From contig CAYLXP010000199.1 of the NCBI GenBank assembly GCA_964387425.1, positions 1 through 5,889 of the forward strand: a stretch of DNA of 5,889 nt, read 5' to 3'. This DNA is from CAYLXP01 sp964387425. GTDB taxonomy: Bacteria > Verrucomicrobiota > Kiritimatiellia > UBA8416. Position 1 is the first letter of the stretch; each line of letters starts with the position of its first letter. The position numbers and the translations under genes were made by a program. A model generated the notes under the pieces. That model saw nothing but the letters and a program-made list of their open reading frames with translations. It was not told the DNA's origin and did not search any database. This document shows, piece after piece, positions 1-5,889 of the stretch.

Positions 1-1108
1 TCATGATGGCATCCACGAAATCCTGGTGTTCGATCGGGGGACGTTTCCAGTAGTTCTCGTGGGTCTCGTAGTCCTTGTTGCGGAAGAGCTGCATGTCGCT
101 GGCCACCAGTTTGCCGTTCCATCCCTCGCAGCCAACCCAGCCTTTCGTGCCCTCGAATTTGATCGAGACCTTGGCGTTCTTGGCCTTGATTACAGCACCG
201 TTGGTATACCGGAAATCGATGTCGTAGCCGTAGGGCGTGTCTACATAGTTGTCGGTGAGTTTCTTACTGGTACCGGAGACCTCCACGGGCCCGCTTTCGT
301 TCATGCCAATGCCGATCTGGGCCGTATCGCAGAGATGGGCACCCCAGTCGGTCAGCGATCCGCCACTATAATCGGTGCGCTGCCGCCAGCGCTGCGGATT
401 CGTGACGTTCGCGGTGTAGTCGACTTGGCGTGCGGGTCCGAGCCACAGGTTCCAGTCCAGGTCGTCGGGAATAGGTGCCGGCTCTTCGTGGTCAAAGAGC
501 GGCTTCACGGGAAGGCCGCAGGTTACGGTATGCACTTTGCCAAGGGCGCCGGTTCTGGCCAGTCCGGCCAGCATGTAGTACTTGATCAGGCTGCGATCTT
601 CGACGCCCCACTGAAAGACCTTGTCGGCCCGGGCTGCCGCTTCCGTCAGCTCGCGGCCTTGTGTGATGGTCAGACTGGGCTTCTCACAGAAGGTGTGTTT
701 GCCGGCCTTGAGCGCCATCAACGACATGGGCACGTGCCAGTGGTCAGGAGTGGAGATGACGATGATATCCAGGTCGTCCCGCGCCAGAACTTCACGGAAG
801 TCTTGGTACACAGCGCAGTCCGTGTTGCCATACTTGGCGTCAACCTTGGCCTTTGCGGGCGCGGTCTTGCTGAGATTGCAGTCGCAGACCGCGAGGGCGC
901 GGAAATTGGGGGTGTTGAGGAAACACGTGAGATTCCGGCCAATGCCTTGGTTTCCCATGCCAATGAATCCTGCCGTGAGCTGTTTTGAGGGCGATGTCTC
1001 TCCGAACAGGCGGGAAGGGAGGATTTGGGGAGATGCGGCGCCAAGAGCGGCTATTGAAGATCTCGTAAGGAATTGTCTACGGTTAACCAAGGTGGAGTGG
1101 CGGGGCAT
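1..1108 (-). CDS. Gfo/Idh/MocA family oxidoreductase with Tat signal, C-terminus cut off by window edge
   Basis: This gene encodes a probable NAD(P)-dependent sugar oxidoreductase. The ATG at 1108-1106 opens a frame that stays open to the left edge, giving 369 full codons without a stop. Residues 9-14 read NRRQFL, a twin-arginine motif, followed by a hydrophobic alanine-rich stretch to about residue 30, so export by the Tat pathway is likely. The Rossmann fold starts near residue 44 with GMGNQG (50-55). The family hallmarks STPDHWH (119-125) and CEKP (141-144, with the conserved lysine at 143) follow. A second domain holds DWGAHLCD (254-261), matching the usual DWGxH substrate and catalytic region. 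Family members of this type usually have about 430-450 residues, so perhaps 60-80 are missing. It is transcribed away from the sulfatase operon and probably shares its regulatory region. The substrate is unknown. A GH109-like NAD-dependent glycosidase role cannot be excluded. Confidence 0.93.
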   Translation of the reverse strand, partial: MPRHSTLVNRRQFLTRSSIAALGAASPQILPSRLFGETSPSKQLTAGFIGMGNQGIGRNLTCFLNTPNFRALAVCDCNLSKTAPAKAKVDAKYGNTDCAVYQDFREVLARDDLDIIVISTPDHWHVPMSLMALKAGKHTFCEKPSLTITQGRELTEAAARADKVFQWGVEDRSLIKYYMLAGLARTGALGKVHTVTCGLPVKPLFDHEEPAPIPDDLDWNLWLGPARQVDYTANVTNPQRWRQRTDYSGGSLTDWGAHLCDTAQIGIGMNESGPVEVSGTSKKLTDNYVDTPYGYDIDFRYTNGAVIKAKNAKVSIKFEGTKGWVGCEGWNGKLVASDMQLFRNKDYETHENYWKRPPIEHQDFVDAIM

Positions 1109-1114
1109 TTTCTG

Positions 1115-1120
1115 TCCTTT
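1115..1120 (-). promoter_or_regulatory. Ribosome binding site of the oxidoreductase gene
   Basis: Read on the minus strand, AAAGGA lies six bases before the ATG at 1108-1106. It supports this start, which is also the one that gives a complete Tat signal. Confidence 0.65.
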
Positions 1121-1163
1121 CTTCACAGCAACACGCGGTATTCAGCGCACCGGTCATTACTCA

Positions 1164-1192
1164 AATGTAGCGGTTAGGGCTTGTTCTGACAA
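1164..1192 (-). promoter_or_regulatory. Candidate sigma-70-like promoter for the oxidoreductase gene
   Basis: On the minus strand, TTGTCA (1192-1187) matches the -35 consensus at five of six positions. TACATT (1169-1164) matches the -10 consensus at four of six, with a 17-base spacer. Transcription would start near 1157 and leave a leader of roughly 50 bases. This is a consensus match only, and promoter rules in PVC bacteria are less well known. Confidence 0.4.
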
Positions 1193-1208
1193 CGGGCATT
1201 CGTTAGGG
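1173..1208. repeat. Two direct copies of GTTAGGG in the divergent intergenic region
   Basis: GTTAGGG occurs at 1173-1179 and again at 1202-1208, 29 bases apart start to start. The first copy lies in the spacer of the candidate minus-strand promoter, and the second abuts the 14-base palindrome. The copies could be half-sites for an activator, but 7-base repeats may also be chance. Confidence 0.3.
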
Positions 1209-1222
1209 TGTCAATATTGACA
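1209..1222. promoter_or_regulatory. Perfect 14-base palindrome, candidate operator
   Basis: TGTCAATATTGACA is identical to its own reverse complement over all 14 bases. It sits between the two candidate divergent promoters, where a dimeric regulator could control both. Each half contains TTGACA, so it also offers a perfect -35 hexamer in either direction, though neither has a good -10 at standard spacing. No regulator gene lies in the window, so the binding protein cannot be named. Confidence 0.5.
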
Positions 1223-1229
1223 TCGAGTC

Positions 1230-1257
1230 TTGCCGCTGTAAAGCGCTTTGTGATACT
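1230..1257 (+). promoter_or_regulatory. Candidate extended -10 promoter for the sulfatase operon
   Basis: TTGCCG (1230-1235) is a four-of-six -35 match. GATACT (1252-1257) is a four-of-six -10 match, preceded by TG at 1249-1250 as in extended -10 promoters. The spacer is 16 bases. Transcription would start near 1264, about 25 bases before the ATG. An alternative uses the perfect TTGACA at 1217-1222 with the weak TAAAGC at 1239-1244. Confidence 0.35.
1240..1249. promoter_or_regulatory. Perfect 10-base palindrome with LacI-type operator appearance
   Basis: AAAGCGCTTT is self-complementary with a central CG step flanked by A and T runs, which is the look of operators bound by LacI-family regulators, including CcpA-type sites. 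It lies inside the spacer of the candidate sulfatase promoter, a position where a bound repressor would block RNA polymerase. The symmetry ends at 1239/1250, so the site is short, and the assignment is inferred from pattern only. Confidence 0.35.
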
Positions 1258-1280
1258 CTTTCCCGACATACCCGTTTGCC

Positions 1281-1285
1281 AGGAG
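1281..1285 (+). promoter_or_regulatory. Ribosome binding site of the sulfatase gene
   Basis: AGGAG ends four bases before the ATG at 1290. It fixes the start that yields a complete Sec signal peptide. Confidence 0.7.
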
Positions 1286-1289
1286 TCAA

Positions 1290-2990
1290 ATGAATAGGAA
1301 ACTGATTACGCTTAGCGCCGCCGCAATGGCCGTTGTAGCCGCGCAGGCCGCAAAGCCGCCGAACCCGCCGGAGGAACGGGTAAATATCGTCATCATCATG
1401 TCGGATGACTCCGGTTACTCGGACCTGGGCTGCTTTGGCAGCGAGATTGACACACCGCACCTTGACAAGCTTGCGGCGCGAGGCATGCGCCTGACCAATT
1501 TCTACACGAACGGCCGTTGCAGCCCGACGCGAGCCACGCTACTGAGCGGCTTGGATTGCGCCAAGGTCGGCTTCGGCGGCGGGGTGGTAGGCGGCTGGTG
1601 GCGGGAAATGCCTTACCCGGCGCATCGTGGCCGCTTGCCTTATGACGTTCCACTGTTGCCCGAGCTGATGAAAGAGGTCGGCTACCACACGATGATGGCG
1701 GGCAAGTGGCATCTGGGCGGCAGCCTCATGAAGAACAATAAGGGCTTGCAGCGAATATGGAAGACGTATCACCAGGGATGGGAACTAACTGGCGACGAGC
1801 TGGAGCAAGACTACCTGGGCCTGCCAAGCCAGCGCGGCTTCAACGAGTACTTTGGCATCTACGACGCGCAGGACAGCTACTTCTTTGTACCCGGGCAGGC
1901 GCACCCGGTCATGGAGGGGAATCGGACTGCCAAGCTGGACTATCGGCGAACGTATGAGATGCGTTGCTACCCTCCGCCGGAGAAGTCCAAGCGATATGCC
2001 GAGAACCACGGAAAAGTCGGCAAGGCCTTCTATGATACGGATGGCGTGACGGACCGGGCGATCGAGATGATCAAGGATGCATCGGGAGCGGAGGCGCCTC
2101 CGTTCCTCCTGTATCTCGCTTACCGCGCACCGCACAAGCCACTGCAGGCGCCGGAGCCGCTTGTGCAGAAATACCTGGAACGATACGCGGACATCGAGGC
2201 CGTGATGGCGGCTCGGGTGCAGGCCCTGAAGGGGCGGAAGCTCTATCCGCCTGAGGCGCCCTCACGCAAGTTATGGCTTCCTGAGGAGCGCGAGGACTTC
2301 AGGCTGCAGTTGGCAATCCACGCGGCGATGACGGAGAAGGTGGACGAGAATGTCGGCCGCGTTGTCGCTGCCCTGGAGCAGACCGGGGAGTTGGATAACA
2401 CGCTGGTTGTGTACTTCTCCGACAACGGCAGTGCCGCGCACACCATGGGCGCCATGAACGTTCCATATCACGGAGTAAAGGCTCTGCTTTGGGAGGGCGG
2501 GCTGAGGACGCATTTCATTGCGGCCTGGCCGGAACAGATCGAAGCGGGATCCGTGTCCCATGAGCAGGCGTGGGTGGGCGATATCCTGCCCACGTGCCTT
2601 GCGATCGCAGATAGTCACTATCCGGAGACGTTTCGCGGTCGGAAGACCGACGCGCTTGCCGGACGCAACATGCTATCGATCCTCAAGGGGAAGAAGCGGG
2701 CCCCGGCCGAAGCGCTCTTCTTCAACGACAAAGGGCAGCAGGCCGTCATCTACCAGGGGCGCTGGAAACTTCTGATTGAGCCCGGGTGGTACCGGGAGAC
2801 CTTGGTCAGTCCCGGCATCGTCTATGAACTCTATGACTTGAAGACCGACCCCGCCGAGACGCAGAACCTCGCGAAGCAGAAACCGGAGCTTGTTGAGAGG
2901 CTAGTGAAACAGTGTGATGCGTGGGCGAAGGAATGTGGAATTGTTGATTACTCGGAGCTGGTCAAGCTCCGCCCGAATGACCCATCCTGA
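1290..2990 (+). CDS. Secreted type I (formylglycine-dependent) sulfatase, arylsulfatase-like
   Basis: This 566-residue enzyme should hydrolyse sulfate esters, probably on a polysaccharide or oligosaccharide. It begins with a Sec signal peptide: basic MNRK, a hydrophobic run to about residue 18, and an AQA cleavage motif at 18-20. The mature fold opens with NIVIIMSDD (32-40), where D39 and D40 should bind calcium. CSPTRATLLSG (77-87) is the sulfatase signature, and C77 is the residue converted to formylglycine. Further active-site elements are GKWHLG (138-143, with K139 and H141), APHKP (H282), SDNG (D378 and N379, metal ligands) and K397 in the HGVK segment before WEGG. A C-terminal subdomain starts near GRWK (490-493). 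All key residues are present, so it should be active once matured by a formylglycine-generating enzyme or a radical-SAM maturase; neither is encoded in the window. It is the first gene of the plus-strand operon. Position and linkage of the sulfate cannot be read from the sequence. Confidence 0.96.
   Translation: MNRKLITLSAAAMAVVAAQAAKPPNPPEERVNIVIIMSDDSGYSDLGCFGSEIDTPHLDKLAARGMRLTNFYTNGRCSPTRATLLSGLDCAKVGFGGGVVGGWWREMPYPAHRGRLPYDVPLLPELMKEVGYHTMMAGKWHLGGSLMKNNKGLQRIWKTYHQGWELTGDELEQDYLGLPSQRGFNEYFGIYDAQDSYFFVPGQAHPVMEGNRTAKLDYRRTYEMRCYPPPEKSKRYAENHGKVGKAFYDTDGVTDRAIEMIKDASGAEAPPFLLYLAYRAPHKPLQAPEPLVQKYLERYADIEAVMAARVQALKGRKLYPPEAPSRKLWLPEEREDFRLQLAIHAAMTEKVDENVGRVVAALEQTGELDNTLVVYFSDNGSAAHTMGAMNVPYHGVKALLWEGGLRTHFIAAWPEQIEAGSVSHEQAWVGDILPTCLAIADSHYPETFRGRKTDALAGRNMLSILKGKKRAPAEALFFNDKGQQAVIYQGRWKLLIEPGWYRETLVSPGIVYELYDLKTDPAETQNLAKQKPELVERLVKQCDAWAKECGIVDYSELVKLRPNDPS
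2953..2971 (+). repeat. Inverted repeat able to form an RNA hairpin near the end of the sulfatase gene
   Basis: CGGAGCT (2953-2959) and AGCTCCG (2965-2971) are perfect complements around a five-base loop. The stem lies inside the sulfatase coding region, 33 bases before the next start codon. No T-run follows, so it is not a standard terminator. It might affect mRNA stability or translation of the next gene, or be chance. Confidence 0.3.
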
Positions 2991-2992
2991 TT

Positions 2993-2996
2993 GAGG
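2993..2996 (+). promoter_or_regulatory. Ribosome binding site of the GH2 gene
   Basis: GAGG lies eight bases before the ATG at 3005, just after the sulfatase stop. A stop codon at 2978-2980 in the GH2 frame limits any upstream extension to a few codons. Confidence 0.55.
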
Positions 2997-3004
2997 ATCT
3001 TGTA

Positions 3005-5368
3005 ATGAGTATCAGAAAGGCAGTGAATCTGAACGACGACTGGAAGTTCTTGCTGGACGATCCGTCCGGGGCGCAGGCAACCGCTTTCGACGATTCTGAC
3101 TGGCGCACCGTTTGCGTGCCGCACGATTGGAGTGTCGAGGCATCCTTCAGCGAGGAGCTGGAAGGAGCAACCGGCTATCTTCCCGGCGGCATTGGTTGGT
3201 ATCGCAAGACGTTCCAATCGCTCGGGACCGACGTGACCTATCTCCACTTCGACGGCATATACAACAATGCCACCGTCTATCTCAACGGCGTGAAGCTGGG
3301 CGACCATCCCTACGGCTACTCACCGTTCTACTTCGACATCTCCGACAGCGTCGTGGGCGGGGACAACGTGATTGCCGTCCGAGTCGATCACTCGCGGTAC
3401 TGCGACAGCCGTTGGTATGCCGGGTCCGGCATCTATCGGAGTGTTGAGCTGGTCGGCGCATCAAAGACGCACATCCCAGTGTGGGGTGCGTTTGTTACCA
3501 CGCCGGAAATCTCGGACAAAGAGGCCGTCGTGCAGATCCAGGTCGAGGTCTGTTGCCCCGAGGGCGCTCACCTGACGACAGAACTATTCGATCCAACAGG
3601 AAACAAGGTTGCCGAGGGGACGACCGAGGCTGTTAGTGAGGCACTTCAATTGCTGGAGGTTCCCAAGCCGAGGCGCTGGGGTGTTGAGACCCCGAACCTG
3701 TACGCGGCGGTAACGACGCTCTCGAGGGACGGTGAGGCTGTAGACGAGTACGTCACATGGTTCGGGATTCGCACGATCCGGTTTGACGCAGACGAGGGGT
3801 TCTTCCTGAACGGGAAGAACATGAAGGTCAAAGGCGTCTGTCTGCATCACGACGGTGGCTGCGTCGGCGCGGCAGTGCCGAAGGATGTCTGGCGGCGGCG
3901 TTTTGAGACGCTAAAGCGGGGTGGCGTGAACGCGATCCGAATTGCGCACAACCCGGGATCGAGCGAGTTCCTCGAGCTCTGCGACGAGATGGGCATCCTG
4001 GTTCAGGATGAGTTCTTCGACGAGTGGGACAATCCTAAGGACAAGCGCCTGAACATGGGCGAGCAGAGCGTGGACGCCATCACGCGCGGCTATGTTGAGC
4101 ATTTCCAGGAGTGGGCGGAGCGCGACCTGAAGGACACCATGCGGTCGCACCGTAACCATCCCTGCATCTTCCAATGGAGTATCGGCAACGAGATTGAGTG
4201 GACCTATCCGCGCAATTCCGAAGCCACCGGTTTCTTCGATGCCAAGTGGGATGGCAATTACTTCTGGTCGCAGCCGCCGCACTCGATTGACGAAATCAAA
4301 CAGCAACTGGCGACGCTGCCGCGTGGGGAGTACGACATCGGCAAAACGGCGCAGAAGTTGTCCAAGTGGACGAAGGAATTGGACACGAGCCGCCCCGTGG
4401 TTGCCAACTGCATCCTGCCGTCTTCGAGCTATGAATCTGGCTACGCCGACGCGCTGGATGTGATCGGGTTCAGTTATCGTCGCGTAATGTATGACTACGG
4501 GCATTGGCACTACCCGGATCTGCCAATCATGGGGTGCGAGAACGTTGGACAGTGGCATGAGTGGAAGGCAATTGCCGAGCGGGAGTTCGTGGCCGGAACG
4601 TTTCTTTGGACGGGAATTGACTACCTGGGAGAGGAGAACGGCAACTGGCCGCGAACAACGACACGTGCCGGGCTAATTGACCGGGCCGGGTTTGAGTGCG
4701 CTTCCTACCACATGATGAAGACGCTGTGGAACGATGAGCCCCACGTGCACCTCACGACACAGACGCTCGGGAAGTCTCCGTACGTGTTGGATGAGACAAC
4801 CGGTTGCATTGTTGAGGAGGATCCCCTGGCGTGGCAGCAGAAACTCTGGGTGTGGCATGCCGTGAACTCGCACTGGAACTACAGCGCGGAAGAGATGATC
4901 GCCGTGGAGGTGTACTCCAATTGCGAGTCCGTGGAGCTGTTCCTTAACGGCGAGTCGCTCGGAGTAAAGAGCTTGGTTGATTTCGAGGACCGCATCTACA
5001 AATGGGCTGTACCGTTTGAGCCCGGCAAGCTTGAGGCAAAGGCCGCTGACGCGTCCGACACGATCGAGACAGCCGGCGATCCCACCGCGATTCGGGTTGA
5101 GGCCGACGGCAGTCACGTCATCGCCCAGCTAGTCGACGAGTCCGGTGTTCCCGTGAAGACCGACGAGCGCGAGGTTGTCTTTGACGTGCCAGGCGGGCGC
5201 ATTCTTGGCGTTGACAACGGCGCGCCGAATAGCGTCCAGGATTTCCAGTCTGATCGCGTCACAACCTCGCAGGGGCGCTGCCTGCTCGTGGTTGAGGGCG
5301 AGTCGGAGGTCTGCGTAGCGTCTGAAGGGCTGGTGAGCGGGACCGTTCAGGTTGGAGGTGTAATGTGA
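3005..5368 (+). CDS. Glycoside hydrolase family 2, beta-galactosidase-like, with DUF4982-like C-terminus
   Basis: This 787-residue enzyme is a retaining exo-glycosidase of family GH2, most likely a beta-galactosidase or close relative. An N-terminal jelly-roll sugar-binding domain spans about 1-155 (PHDW, GWYRKTF near 64-70), followed by an Ig-like domain to about 258 and a TIM barrel from about 262 to 570. The barrel shows VCLHHDGG (from 278), IRIAHNP (H315), IGNE (acid/base E396), GCEN (nucleophile E512) and FLWTGIDYLGE (533-543). VYSNCESVELFLNGESLG (636-653) marks a DUF4982-like domain, and a last beta domain reaches the C-terminus. The two catalytic glutamates are 116 residues apart, wider than the 76 in E. 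coli LacZ. No signal peptide is visible, and a nearby in-frame stop upstream excludes a longer N-terminus, so it may be cytoplasmic. It follows the sulfatase after 14 bases and overlaps the next gene, so the three are probably co-transcribed. Family is certain; substrate is not. Confidence 0.95.
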   Translation: MSIRKAVNLNDDWKFLLDDPSGAQATAFDDSDWRTVCVPHDWSVEASFSEELEGATGYLPGGIGWYRKTFQSLGTDVTYLHFDGIYNNATVYLNGVKLGDHPYGYSPFYFDISDSVVGGDNVIAVRVDHSRYCDSRWYAGSGIYRSVELVGASKTHIPVWGAFVTTPEISDKEAVVQIQVEVCCPEGAHLTTELFDPTGNKVAEGTTEAVSEALQLLEVPKPRRWGVETPNLYAAVTTLSRDGEAVDEYVTWFGIRTIRFDADEGFFLNGKNMKVKGVCLHHDGGCVGAAVPKDVWRRRFETLKRGGVNAIRIAHNPGSSEFLELCDEMGILVQDEFFDEWDNPKDKRLNMGEQSVDAITRGYVEHFQEWAERDLKDTMRSHRNHPCIFQWSIGNEIEWTYPRNSEATGFFDAKWDGNYFWSQPPHSIDEIKQQLATLPRGEYDIGKTAQKLSKWTKELDTSRPVVANCILPSSSYESGYADALDVIGFSYRRVMYDYGHWHYPDLPIMGCENVGQWHEWKAIAEREFVAGTFLWTGIDYLGEENGNWPRTTTRAGLIDRAGFECASYHMMKTLWNDEPHVHLTTQTLGKSPYVLDETTGCIVEEDPLAWQQKLWVWHAVNSHWNYSAEEMIAVEVYSNCESVELFLNGESLGVKSLVDFEDRIYKWAVPFEPGKLEAKAADASDTIETAGDPTAIRVEADGSHVIAQLVDESGVPVKTDEREVVFDVPGGRILGVDNGAPNSVQDFQSDRVTTSQGRCLLVVEGESEVCVASEGLVSGTVQVGGVM
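5354..5360 (+). promoter_or_regulatory. Strong ribosome binding site that selects the GTG start at 5365
   Basis: GGAGGTG, within the last codons of the GH2 gene, lies four bases before GTG at 5365. The nearby ATG at 5363 is the last sense codon of GH2 and is followed at once by TGA, so it cannot start a gene. The site therefore supports the GTG start. Confidence 0.7.
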
Positions 5369-5889
5369 GAGTTGTGTTTCTCGCCCTAGTGCTTCTGGCC
5401 GCGTGTTCTTGCTCGAATGTCAAATCGCTCGAGCTGGTTTCGTTGAAGCGTGACGCATTCCATTCGCGAGTTGAGCACACCGACACGGAGATCGTAGCTA
5501 AGCTTGGTAACGCGGTTCACGTGAAGGCTAGCGGGAAAGAGGACTGGCCCAACATCACGTTTCGTGCAGTGAGCGGTCCCTGGGACCTGCGTGGGTGGTA
5601 CATGGTTAAGGTGGACCTGACGAATCCCGGCGATGATCCGATCCAGATCGGTATTCGATTGGACAATCCGTACGAGAAGAAGGAGGACGCTCCCCAGCAT
5701 GCGCAGGGCTTTGAACTGCTCGACCCCGGAGAGACGCGAACCGTGAGTATCCGGCTCTCCACTGAGGATTGGGTGTTCAGCGAGCCACTTGAGCTCGTCG
5801 GCATGCGGCGGGCACCGGGTGCTGAATTGATGGACATCTCCAATATCGATCGGATTTCGGTCTTCACCGGCAAGGTCCATGGACCGCAC
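5365..5889 (+). CDS. Lipoprotein with agarase-like N-terminal beta-domain, C-terminus cut off by window edge
   Basis: The frame opens with GTG, overlaps the GH2 stop by four bases (GTGA) and stays open for 175 codons to the right edge. The N-terminus is a lipoprotein signal: hydrophobic residues 3-13, then lipobox LAAC with the lipidated cysteine at 14; a second cysteine is at 16. After it comes a domain with WPNITF (79-84), WDLRGW (93-98), KVDLTNPGDDP (102-112), RLDNP (118-122) and ELVGMRRAPG (163-172). This order resembles the non-catalytic carbohydrate-binding-like domain ahead of the TIM barrel in GH50 beta-agarases and in many PVC proteins annotated as agarase or GH42-like. That comparison is from memory. 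The catalytic part would lie beyond the window and no catalytic residue is visible, so it could instead be a binding protein. Coupling to GH2 by overlap suggests a shared pathway. Confidence 0.8.
   Translation, partial: MRVVFLALVLLAACSCSNVKSLELVSLKRDAFHSRVEHTDTEIVAKLGNAVHVKASGKEDWPNITFRAVSGPWDLRGWYMVKVDLTNPGDDPIQIGIRLDNPYEKKEDAPQHAQGFELLDPGETRTVSIRLSTEDWVFSEPLELVGMRRAPGAELMDISNIDRISVFTGKVHGPH

Noticed and set aside
26..988. Long plus-strand open frame of 320 codons opposite the oxidoreductase
   Set aside because: It is antisense to a minus-strand frame with clear Rossmann, EKP and DWGAH motifs. Its own translation shows no recognisable domain, and it has the valine- and glycine-rich look of a shadow frame in GC-rich DNA.
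1217..1222. Perfect TTGACA as the -35 of the sulfatase promoter
   Set aside because: At 16-18 base spacing the possible -10 hexamers (TAAAGC, AAAGCG, AAGCGC) match poorly. The hexamer is better explained as part of the palindrome, though use as a -35 is not excluded.
1109..1289. Small RNA, riboswitch or small protein in the divergent intergenic region
   Set aside because: Apart from the short palindromes and repeats I saw no extended conserved-looking stem structure, and no short frame with a ribosome binding site. The candidate leaders are also too short for a typical riboswitch.
2953..2990. Rho-independent terminator between the sulfatase and GH2 genes
   Set aside because: The hairpin is inside the coding region and is not followed by a T-run. 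The short gap also argues for co-transcription.
3911..4558. Minus-strand open frame of 215 codons inside the GH2 gene
   Set aside because: It lies opposite the GH2 barrel, which contains the catalytic glutamates. No domain is recognisable in it, so it is a shadow frame.
5386..5889. Minus-strand open frames opposite the last gene
   Set aside because: The plus-strand frame has a ribosome binding site, a lipobox, a stop-start overlap with GH2 and a sensible domain pattern. The opposite frames have none of these.

Overview
The window looks like part of a bacterial polysaccharide-utilisation region. It holds four genes in two divergent transcription units, all degrading or converting sugars: a Tat-type Gfo/Idh/MocA oxidoreductase on the minus strand, and a plus-strand row of a sulfatase, a family 2 glycoside hydrolase and the start of a lipoprotein. 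Many type I sulfatases, Tat-exported Gfo/Idh/MocA proteins and GH2 enzymes with DUF4982-like C-termini are typical of the PVC group (Planctomycetota, Lentisphaerota, Kiritimatiellota, Verrucomicrobiota). I therefore infer a PVC bacterium with fairly high GC. Bacteroidota are less likely: no SusC/SusD pair is visible and the base composition and Shine-Dalgarno use fit less well. No taxonomic marker gene is present.

Layout. Positions 1-1108 (minus strand) encode the N-terminal 369 residues of the oxidoreductase, which runs off the left edge. Positions 1109-1289 are a 181-base divergent intergenic region with ribosome binding sites for both flanking genes, a plausible promoter in each direction, a perfect 14-base palindrome and a second perfect 10-base palindrome. 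From 1290 the plus-strand operon begins: a secreted formylglycine-dependent sulfatase (1290-2990), then after 14 bases a 787-residue GH2 enzyme (3005-5368), then, overlapping its stop codon by four bases, a GTG-started lipoprotein (5365 to the right edge). The visible part of this last gene resembles the non-catalytic N-terminal domain found ahead of GH50-type beta-agarases and similar hydrolases.

How they may work together (inference). The sulfatase would remove sulfate esters from a polysaccharide or its oligosaccharides outside the cytoplasm. The lipoprotein, if it continues into a glycoside hydrolase, would cut the chain at the cell surface or in the periplasm. The GH2 enzyme, which lacks a visible signal peptide, would remove terminal sugars, perhaps in the cytoplasm. 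The divergent oxidoreductase could act on a released sugar. A sulfated galactan of the agar, porphyran or carrageenan type is the best guess for the substrate, but it rests on weak similarity in the incomplete last gene.

The parts belong to known families, and I see no clearly new type of system, mobile element, CRISPR array or RNA gene. The points most worth following are the palindromes between the divergent promoters, the split in predicted cell location within one operon, the GH2 subgroup features around its nucleophile, and the identity of the truncated last gene.
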